Part shown: positions 1-4,890 of the stretch, in pieces
Numbering within the stretch: the first letter of the stretch is position 1
How the letters are laid out: the number at the start of each line of letters is the position of its first letter
DNA from: Bradyrhizobium sp.
GTDB lineage: Bacteria > Pseudomonadota > Alphaproteobacteria > Rhizobiales > Xanthobacteraceae
Direction: 5' to 3'
Assembly: GCA_028290165.1 (NCBI GenBank)
Contig: JAQGKJ010000673.1
Location: forward strand, 1-8,049
Length of the DNA: 8,049 bases
The notes under the pieces: generated by a model
The model's database searches: none
Told to the model about the DNA's origin: nothing
Seen by the model: the letters and a program-made list of their open reading frames with translations, nothing else
Made by a program: the position numbers and the translations under genes

Positions 1-2
1 AT

Positions 3-98
3 TTACCGGTCGATGAAGTCCGTGACGCCAGCCTCCAACGCGCCCGGGCCTTCCTCGTCGGCCGGGATCAGGCGATCGACGAGCGCGGTCCGGCGCAA
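3..98 (-). pseudogene. Remnant resembling gluconate 2-dehydrogenase subunit 3 family
   Basis: Read on the minus strand from 98 down to a TAA at 3-5, this frame encodes about 31 residues including [20 protein letters not shown], followed by GVTDFIDR and the stop. The run [26 protein letters not shown] is typical of the Gluconate_2-dh3 family, the small subunit that accompanies membrane-bound FAD sugar and alcohol dehydrogenases. Family members continue well beyond FIDR and have an N-terminal export region; neither is present. The frame is closed upstream by the TGA at 99-101, which is the stop of the neighbouring exported-protein gene. I therefore read it as a decayed fragment. The family call rests on remembered motif resemblance, and the fragment is close to the window edge, so a frameshift continuation to the left cannot be excluded. 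Confidence 0.5.
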
Positions 99-530
99 TC
101 AGCGCAAAGCAAGCCCGACGCACGCTCCTGCATGGCGCACGGCGCAGAATTGAACCGCGCCGGTCGCCGGTTCAATGAACCAGATCACGGGAAGGAAAGC
201 GCTGATCGCGGTGGACCCATTCACCGCATAGGCGTGGTAGTTCTCGGTGAGCGAGGGTCTTCCGATGTCGAGCGGAAGCCTGACGCAGTCTCCGCTATTG
301 GCCGTCAGGTCGCGAAAGTCGTATCGCGCCGTGCAGATCCAGAACTGGTTGTCTTTCTTGTCAACGACATAGGCCGAGGCAGTGCGGTTCGTCGCGGTCT
401 GTCGTACGTCCGGTTCGGGAAACAATTCGTATCGGACCGGTTGGGCAAAGGTCGGTGATTCCGCGAGCAGCAGTAGGGCGAAGGCAAGAATGCTCGTCGC
501 TGGGAGCCGCATTGAGATCTTCGCGGACAT
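99..530 (-). CDS. Small exported (periplasmic) protein of unknown function
   Basis: A 143-residue protein I do not recognise. The N-terminus has a classical Sec signal peptide: a basic start (MSAKISMR), a hydrophobic stretch at about residues 9-22, and a likely cleavage after TFA at residue 29. The mature part of about 114 residues carries four cysteines (66, 82, 129, 137), which could form two disulfides in the periplasm, and aromatic-rich strands, but no catalytic motif I can name. The start at 528-530 is chosen because GGGA lies seven bases upstream on the minus strand; an in-frame ATG six codons later is an alternative. The frame stays open upstream to 1073, but that extension overlaps trxC antisense and is not credible. 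The gene diverges from trxC, and an FNR/FixK-like dyad with a TACAAA -10-like hexamer precedes it. Confidence 0.7.
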   Translation of the reverse strand: MSAKISMRLPATSILAFALLLLAESPTFAQPVRYELFPEPDVRQTATNRTASAYVVDKKDNQFWICTARYDFRDLTANSGDCVRLPLDIGRPSLTENYHAYAVNGSTAISAFLPVIWFIEPATGAVQFCAVRHAGACVGLALR

Positions 531-590
531 GCTATCGTCCCTGACAGAATTCGCTCCGGCAACATTTGTACTCCGTGGTGCCGCGCGCCC

Positions 591-604
591 ATGACCGTCG
601 TCAA
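591..604 (-). promoter_or_regulatory. Candidate FNR/FixK-type site for the exported-protein gene
   Basis: The bases ATGACCGTCGTCAA match TTGAC-N4-GTCAA except for the outermost left base. Read toward the minus-strand gene, the dyad centre (597.5) would place transcription near 556 if the activator sits at -41.5. The minus-strand hexamer TACAAA (570 to 565) is at the right place for a -10 element. That would leave a leader of about 26 bases before the start codon at 530. The site is inferred from pattern and spacing only. Confidence 0.45.
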
Positions 605-665
605 TATTTCGCGATTTCGCGGCGCAAAGCGCGGTGGCGGCCGTCGGGCCGGTGTTTCCAAAAAA

Positions 666-679
666 TTGATCGCGATCAA
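666..679 (+). promoter_or_regulatory. Perfect FNR/FixK-type box upstream of trxC
   Basis: TTGATCGCGATCAA is a perfect 14-base palindrome and an exact match to the TTGAT-N4-ATCAA consensus bound by FNR, FnrL, FixK and AadR family regulators. Its centre is 63.5 bases before the trxC start at 736. Activation from -41.5 would give a transcript start near 714, and CATCAT at 699-704 is a usable -10-like hexamer. Being symmetric, the site could also act on the divergent gene, but a separate dyad at 591-604 is better placed for that. Confidence 0.7.
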
Positions 680-735
680 GGCGACGTCTCAGACGGCGCA
701 TCATCCTGCAACGCCGTGTCTGTTTCGGAGTGCCC

Positions 736-1188
736 ATGGCCGACGCGCTGCATATCGTCTGTCCGCATTGCGACGCGATCAACCGCGTACCGCGCGAGCG
801 TTTACGTAACGGCGGCAAGTGCGGGTCATGCCACCGGCCGCTTTTCGAAGGCCGGCCGGCAGCGTTGGACAGCGCCGCTCGGTTCAACAAACACGCCGAG
901 CGCAGCGACATTCCGCTGCTGGTTGATTTCTGGGCAAGCTGGTGCGGTCCCTGCCGCACGATGGCGCCGATCTTCGAGCAGGCAGCAACCCAACTCGAAC
1001 CCGACGTGCGGCTGGTCAAGGTCGACAGCGACGCGGTGCCGGAACTGCTGCAGCGTTTCTCGATCCAGAGCATACCGACGTTGATGCTGGTGCACCATGG
1101 CCGGGAGATCGCGCGTCAGTCGGGCATCATGCCCTTAACCCAGCTTCTGGCATGGACCCGCGAACACGCCAGCGGCGTCAAGGCGTGA
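736..1188 (+). CDS. trxC: Thioredoxin 2 (zinc-containing thioredoxin)
   Basis: A cytoplasmic protein-disulfide reductase of 150 residues. The N-terminal module has two cysteine pairs, CPHC (9-12) and CGSC (29-32), the zinc site that separates TrxC from TrxA. A thioredoxin fold follows, with the WCGPC active site (69-73) in the context DFWASWCGPC, and the cis-proline loop SIPT (Pro114). Length and order match the Escherichia coli protein. I chose ATG at 736 because GGAG at 727-730 is five bases upstream; the in-frame GTG at 730 overlaps that site. In other bacteria trxC responds to oxidative stress; here a perfect FNR/FixK-type box precedes it, which suggests low-oxygen control. It could serve as partner or substrate of the reductase-like flavoprotein encoded at 3000-4694, but this is inference. 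Confidence 0.95.
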   Translation: MADALHIVCPHCDAINRVPRERLRNGGKCGSCHRPLFEGRPAALDSAARFNKHAERSDIPLLVDFWASWCGPCRTMAPIFEQAATQLEPDVRLVKVDSDAVPELLQRFSIQSIPTLMLVHHGREIARQSGIMPLTQLLAWTREHASGVKA

Positions 1189-1193
1189 CGAGG

Positions 1194-1236
1194 CATCGAT
1201 CAATTTCTATCGATCATCTGCCGATCATCTCGATCA
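1194..1236. repeat. Cluster of four CGATCA repeats at convergent gene ends
   Basis: CGATCA occurs at 1197, 1211, 1222 and 1231, between the trxC stop and the 3' end of the DUF2188-type gene. ATCGAT at 1195-1200 and 1209-1214 can pair around an eight-base loop, but no GC-rich stem or T-run follows, so a bidirectional terminator is only weakly supported. Part of the cluster encodes the last residues of the minus-strand gene. Confidence 0.3.
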
Positions 1237-1453
1237 ATCTGGCCGTCCAGCCCTTTCTAAAACTCTTGCGGTTCGTCCTTCCGTCGGGGAGGTGAACGAT
1301 CAGTTCGGCCTCGCGCGCTCGCGCGAGCGGCTCAGCGGCCAGTTCGGCTTCTTCTCGGGTGGGAAAGTGTCCGAACTCCTGCCCAATGTCGCCGCGCACG
1401 AGCCAGTCGTCGAAGTTGTCGTCCGGAACAACGTGAATGGCGGCGGATGCCAT
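1214..1453 (-). CDS. Small DUF2188-type protein
   Basis: A 79-residue cytoplasmic protein resembling DUF2188 proteins. The pattern HVVPxxxxDDWLVRGD followed by a strand, then HFPTREEAELAAEPLARARE (helix) and ELIVHLPDGRTNRKSF, is the short beta-beta-alpha-beta layout I associate with that family, whose biochemical role is unknown. The C-terminus is basic (NRKSFRKGWTAR), which might allow nucleic-acid contact; this is speculation. The start at 1451-1453 has GGAG eight bases upstream on its strand. It converges with trxC, leaving 25 bases between the stops, and diverges from the DUF1931 operon. Two FNR/FixK-like dyads lie in its upstream region, one of them placed for activation. Confidence 0.75.
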   Translation of the reverse strand: MASAAIHVVPDDNFDDWLVRGDIGQEFGHFPTREEAELAAEPLARAREAELIVHLPDGRTNRKSFRKGWTARLIEMIGR

Positions 1454-1474
1454 CGCTTGAGCTCCACGCGATCA

Positions 1475-1488
1475 GTGACGATTGTCAG
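1475..1488. promoter_or_regulatory. Degenerate FNR/FixK-like dyad overlapping a promoter
   Basis: GTGACGATTGTCAG has the inner TGAC-N4-GTCA dyad, but both outer bases differ from consensus. It overlaps the minus-strand hexamer GACAAT (1486 to 1481), a likely -10 element for the DUF2188-type gene. A protein bound here would more plausibly repress than activate. It is the weakest of the six dyads. Confidence 0.25.
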
Positions 1489-1506
1489 GGGATCGGGAAC
1501 CGCGCC

Positions 1507-1520
1507 GTGACGGGCATCAA
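1507..1520 (-). promoter_or_regulatory. Candidate FNR/FixK-type site for the DUF2188-type gene
   Basis: GTGACGGGCATCAA has one perfect half-site (ATCAA) and one half-site with a single outer mismatch. Its centre (1513.5) predicts a minus-strand transcript start near 1472 for activation from -41.5. GACAAT (1486 to 1481, minus strand) matches four of six -10 bases at that spacing. The leader before the start codon at 1453 would be about 19 bases. Confidence 0.4.
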
Positions 1521-1565
1521 TTCTAGGCACCACGGAGAAAATCGGGAGAAGAAAATCGAAAGAAT

Positions 1566-1579
1566 CTGACAGCCGTCAA
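1566..1579 (+). promoter_or_regulatory. Candidate FNR/FixK-type site for the DUF1931 operon
   Basis: CTGACAGCCGTCAA differs from TTGAC-N4-GTCAA only at the outermost left base. Activation from -41.5 would put the transcript start near 1614, with CAACAT at 1602-1607 as a weak -10 element. That start coincides with the first possible ATG of the downstream gene and so favours the internal ATG at 1659. Confidence 0.45.
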
Positions 1580-1658
1580 TTGGGCCTCCGCTGACGCACG
1601 GCAACATCACGCCATGATCGCCGCGGTGCAACCGAACAAAGGGCCCAGCAGCAATGTC

Positions 1659-2099
1659 ATGAGCGTGGCAAAATTCGAGCGATTCTTCCGGATTGCGGCC
1701 GGTCTCGATGTCGACAAGAAGGACCTCAAGCGCTACAGCGATTTCATCAACCGGAAGGTCTACGACCTGCTGCTTCGGGCTGAAGCGGTCGCAAAGGCAA
1801 ATGGCCGGGTCGTGATCGAACCGTTCGACCTGCCGATCACCAAGGGCCTGCAGCAAAGCATCGACCAATTCGAAGAGATCGACGAAGAGATCGAACTACG
1901 GCCGATCCTCGAGCATCTTGCCGCCCAGCCGCCGCTTGAGCTCGATTATGACGAAGATACCGAAGATCAACTGCCGGCGGTTGTGGGCGGGCTGAGCGTG
2001 GCGCTCGCGCGCGCCTTCAAGATCGTTGATGGCGATCTTAAGAACCCGGCAACCAAGCATTGGCAGCAGTGCTTCCGGATTTTCGATCTGCTGATATAG
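1659..2099 (+). CDS. DUF1931 histone-fold protein
   Basis: A 146-residue protein of the DUF1931 family, whose Aquifex aeolicus member was solved as a double histone-like fold resembling archaeal histones. The recognisable core is [20 protein letters not shown], then [37 protein letters not shown], a very acidic middle ([16 protein letters not shown] and [10 protein letters not shown]), and [10 protein letters not shown] with a C-terminal FRIFDLL. Two helix-strap-helix units fit residues of about 1-70 and 75-146. Function is unknown; the overall acidity argues against simple histone-like DNA wrapping. An in-frame ATG at 1614 would add 15 residues; I prefer 1659 because family members begin close to MSVAKFERF and because the predicted transcript start falls at 1614. 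Neither start has a good ribosome site. It probably forms an operon with the stress protein 49 bases downstream. Confidence 0.85.
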   Translation: MSVAKFERFFRIAAGLDVDKKDLKRYSDFINRKVYDLLLRAEAVAKANGRVVIEPFDLPITKGLQQSIDQFEEIDEEIELRPILEHLAAQPPLELDYDEDTEDQLPAVVGGLSVALARAFKIVDGDLKNPATKHWQQCFRIFDLLI

Positions 2100-2151
2100 G
2101 GACGGCAGTGCAAGCTGGTGGCTCTATCTGTCGTCGAGCCAGGAGGGTGTG

Positions 2152-2967
2152 ATGATCAGGGACGTGATGGTTTGGCTGGATGGAGGTGTTTCCGACGAGA
2201 TTCGCCTGGCGGCAGTCGCTGATATTTCCAGACGGCTGCAACCCAAAGTAATCATCGGCCTGTTTCTCAATCCGTTGCCCTTGCCCGGTCCGGTCGAAGG
2301 GGATGCCACGGCGGAACTGATCGACCGCGCGCGCGAGGCGGGCGATGAAATCGAGAGGGTACTGACGAGGCGCCTTCAGATGCTTGAGCGGCCAGTCGAG
2401 ATCAGGCGATTCGATATTCTGGCCGACGACATCGCCAAGGTTGCTGCGCGCGAGGCGCGCTCCGCCGATAGTTTTGTGGCGTTGCGTCCCAATGGTGCGA
2501 TGGATCCAGATCAACTGGTCGAAGGCGTTCTGTTCGGATCGGGCCGGCATTTGTACCTGGTGCCCGAGACCGAGCGGCCAAAGATCGACTTCACACGTAT
2601 CGTGATCGCCTGGAACGGCAGCCGGGAATCGGCCCGGGCCTTAAGCGAAAGCATCCCGTTTCTCAGCCTGGCGGATGAAGTTACGGTTGTCGTTGTGACC
2701 AGCGAGCACCCCACCGAAGAAGAGGCCATCCTCGGTGTCGACGCGGTCAACCATCTCAGGCATCACGATATCCACGCTGCGCTTCACCGCATCAAGAGCA
2801 GCCCTAAGGAAGTCGCAACCAAGTTGATGGCAGAGGCCGAACGGCGCAAGGCCGACCTTATCGTCATGGGCGGATACGGTCATTTGCCCTTGCGCGAGCG
2901 TCTGCTGGGCGGTGTGACCTACATTCTCATGCATGACTCCCCTGTTCCGCTCCTGATGGCTCGTTGA
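2152..2967 (+). CDS. Universal stress protein, tandem UspA domains
   Basis: A 271-residue cytoplasmic protein with two UspA-like domains. The N-terminal half (about 1-140) is a diverged copy beginning [11 protein letters not shown], with no nucleotide motif that I can see. The C-terminal half (about 146-271) opens with [17 protein letters not shown] and contains [10 protein letters not shown], then [12 protein letters not shown], ending [11 protein letters not shown]. This is close to the G-2X-G-9X-G(S/T) ATP loop of nucleotide-binding Usp proteins, but the final Ser/Thr position is Gly254, so ATP binding may be altered. ATG at 2152 follows a strong AGGAGGG at 2141-2147; an in-frame GTG at 2149 is too close to it. 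The stop overlaps a possible ATG of the next gene (TGATG), suggesting translational coupling. Usp proteins are typically induced in growth arrest and oxygen limitation. Confidence 0.92.
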   Translation: MIRDVMVWLDGGVSDEIRLAAVADISRRLQPKVIIGLFLNPLPLPGPVEGDATAELIDRAREAGDEIERVLTRRLQMLERPVEIRRFDILADDIAKVAAREARSADSFVALRPNGAMDPDQLVEGVLFGSGRHLYLVPETERPKIDFTRIVIAWNGSRESARALSESIPFLSLADEVTVVVVTSEHPTEEEAILGVDAVNHLRHHDIHAALHRIKSSPKEVATKLMAEAERRKADLIVMGGYGHLPLRERLLGGVTYILMHDSPVPLLMAR

Positions 2968-2999
2968 TGGATTCACATTGTCTGACAAAAGGGCTCGAC

Positions 3000-4694
3000 A
3001 TGTCGACCATCGATCCCCGCAACGAGCATATGTTTCCGAGGCTTACGCCGCGGGAAATCGATCGGCTTTGCCATTTCGGTAAGCTACGGCACTACGCTGG
3101 CGGCGAGGCGCTGTTCCTTACAGGCGACATCGCTCCCGGCATGTATGTGCTGATCAAGGGGTCGGTACGCGTCACGCGACGTGACCCGTTAGGGCATAGC
3201 GCGCCGATCGTGGAGATGGGGCCTGGCCAGTTCGTCGCCGAAGTCGGTCAGTTATCCGGCCAGCCGGCATTCGTCGATGTACATGCGATCGATCATGTGG
3301 AAGCGCTGCTGATTCCACCTGAAAATCTGCGTGCGCTGATGATCGAAGAGCCCGAACTCGGCGAGCGGATCATGCGGGCACTGATCCTGCGTCGTGTCGT
3401 CCTGATCGAGGCTGGTGCGGGCGGTCCGGTCCTGATCGGCCCCGAATCCAGTCCGGACGTCATACGTCTGCAAGGTTTTCTGGCCCGCAATGCGTACCCG
3501 CATCAATTGCTGGATCCGGAAAAGGATGAGGACGCCGCCAGGCTCGTTCAGCAATATGCCCCAAACCCCTCTGATCTGCCGCTGGCGGTGTGTCCGAAGG
3601 GCAATATCCTGAAAAACCCGAGCGAGGCCGAATTGGCTCGCGCTCTTGGAATGGTGCCGGTCGACGAACGGGACCAAACCTATGACGTCGCGGTTGTCGG
3701 CGCCGGACCCGCTGGCCTCTCGACCGCGGTCTATGCTGCTTCCGAAGGTCTCTCGGTCATCGTTCTCGATGCGCGCGCCTTCGGTGGACAGGCTGGCGCG
3801 AGCGCGCGTATCGAGAATTATCTCGGCTTCCCAGCCGGCATTTCCGGCCAGGCGCTCACCGGCCGCGCCTATGTCCAGGCGCAGAAATTCGGTGCCAGGA
3901 TGGTGATACCCGCCGAGGTGGTCCGCCCCGATCAGACCAAAGCGCCACTGGCGCTCCGCCTCGATGACGGCCGGCCCGTCAAGGCCCAGACAGTGGTGGT
4001 TGCGACCGGCGCTCGCTATCGGCGGCTCAACATTCCGAACCTTCCGGATTTCGAAGGGCGCGGTGTCTGGTACTGGGCTTCACCCATCGAGGCGCGGCTG
4101 TGTCGGGACGAAGAGATCGTTCTGGTCGGGGGCGGCAACTCGGCGGGTCAGGCCGCGGTCTACCTGCGCAACTTCGCCAAAAAAATCTGGATGCTGGTGC
4201 GCGGCCCAAGTCTCGCAGAGAGCATGTCGCAATATCTCATCGACCGTATCCGGGCGATCGACAATATCGAGGTATTGACCAACACGGAAATCGTTGCGCT
4301 TTACGGGAGCCGGGAAAAGCAGCTGGAGCGCGTGCGCTGGCGCAATAATGTGACCGGCGAGGAAATCGAGAAGCCGATCCGCCATGTCTTTTGCTTTATC
4401 GGCGCGGAGCCGGCCACGGCTTGGCTTAGGGACAGCGGAGTTGCCTTGGATACCAAGAACTTCATTCTGACGGGATCGGACGTTCCACCTGATGCCCGGC
4501 GGTCGAATAATGGATCCGGCCGTCCGTTGCCGCTGGAAACCAGCGTTCGCAATGTATTCGCTTGTGGCGATGTGCGGTCGGGATCAGTCAAGCGGGTCGG
4601 CGCCGCAATCGGCGAGGGCGCCGTCGTGGGCGCTGAACTCCATGCCGCGCTCACAAATGGCGCTGCCGTAATGCCGCGCGCCGCGATCAAGTGA
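3000..4694 (+). CDS. CNB-like / thioredoxin-like / TrxR-like flavoprotein fusion
   Basis: A 564-residue fusion. Residues of about 10-135 form a cyclic-nucleotide-binding-like barrel (FGKLRHYAGGEALFLTGD, then MYVLIKGSVRV). Residues of about 142-220 look like a thioredoxin fold without its cysteine pair (PVLIGPESSPDVIRLQGFL, then LAVCPKGNILKNPS). Residues of about 227-555 form a thioredoxin-reductase-type module with the FAD motif GAGPAG (234-239), RIENYLGFPAG (270-280), the pyridine-nucleotide motif GGGNSAG (377-383) and the closing ACGDV (521-525). The CxxC disulfide of true TrxR is absent: the equivalent stretch reads WYWASPIEARLC, with one cysteine (368). The barrel also lacks the arginine that binds the cyclic phosphate. 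It probably oxidises NAD(P)H through FAD toward an unknown acceptor. ATG at 3000 is chosen because AAAGGG lies six bases upstream; an earlier ATG at 2967 overlaps the stress-protein stop. Confidence 0.88.
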   Translation: MSTIDPRNEHMFPRLTPREIDRLCHFGKLRHYAGGEALFLTGDIAPGMYVLIKGSVRVTRRDPLGHSAPIVEMGPGQFVAEVGQLSGQPAFVDVHAIDHVEALLIPPENLRALMIEEPELGERIMRALILRRVVLIEAGAGGPVLIGPESSPDVIRLQGFLARNAYPHQLLDPEKDEDAARLVQQYAPNPSDLPLAVCPKGNILKNPSEAELARALGMVPVDERDQTYDVAVVGAGPAGLSTAVYAASEGLSVIVLDARAFGGQAGASARIENYLGFPAGISGQALTGRAYVQAQKFGARMVIPAEVVRPDQTKAPLALRLDDGRPVKAQTVVVATGARYRRLNIPNLPDFEGRGVWYWASPIEARLCRDEEIVLVGGGNSAGQAAVYLRNFAKKIWMLVRGPSLAESMSQYLIDRIRAIDNIEVLTNTEIVALYGSREKQLERVRWRNNVTGEEIEKPIRHVFCFIGAEPATAWLRDSGVALDTKNFILTGSDVPPDARRSNNGSGRPLPLETSVRNVFACGDVRSGSVKRVGAAIGEGAVVGAELHAALTNGAAVMPRAAIK

Positions 4695-4731
4695 AAGCGC
4701 AAACGTCATCGGACAGGTCAGACGCCGCTCG

Positions 4732-4745
4732 TTGACGGTTGTCAA
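4732..4745 (+). promoter_or_regulatory. FNR/FixK-type box upstream of the second operon
   Basis: TTGACGGTTGTCAA has two perfect symmetric half-sites, TTGAC and GTCAA, around four bases. Its centre (4738.5) predicts a transcript start near 4780 with CACACT at 4768-4773 as a poor -10 element. This would leave an untranslated leader of about 110 bases before the start at 4891. I see no convincing riboswitch or attenuator in that leader. Confidence 0.62.
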
Positions 4746-4890
4746 GGACGTGGAGGGTCTCAAGCAGCACACTCCAGCTTGCTGTGAACGCGCGTGCGAA
4801 TTGCGCGTTATCTAGATCACGCCGCCGTTGGCCAGCGGTCCGCTTGGCAAACCGTTTTGCGCAGAGGCGGCCTCCAATGGAGGACGAGAG

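Noticed and set aside
591..809. Plus-strand frame beginning MTVVNISRFRG
   Set aside because: It has no ribosome site, overlaps the trxC start in another frame and covers two regulatory dyads; its composition looks like random arginine/alanine-rich shadow.
531..1073. Upstream extension of the minus-strand exported-protein frame, giving 324 residues
   Set aside because: It runs antisense through trxC, and the downstream start at 530 has both a ribosome site and a proper signal peptide.
1189..1240. Rho-independent terminator between trxC and the DUF2188-type gene
   Set aside because: The possible ATCGAT stem is AT-rich, short and not followed by a T-run, so I list only the repeat cluster.
1981..2040. 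Further FNR-like dyad in coding DNA near TTGATGGCGATCTT
   Set aside because: The right half-site lacks the conserved TCA, so it fails the motif used for the other sites.
4828..4890. TTG start that would add 21 residues to the phosphoribosyltransferase/esterase protein
   Set aside because: No ribosome site precedes it, while ATG at 4891 has GGAGG at seven bases and the protein then begins as relatives do.
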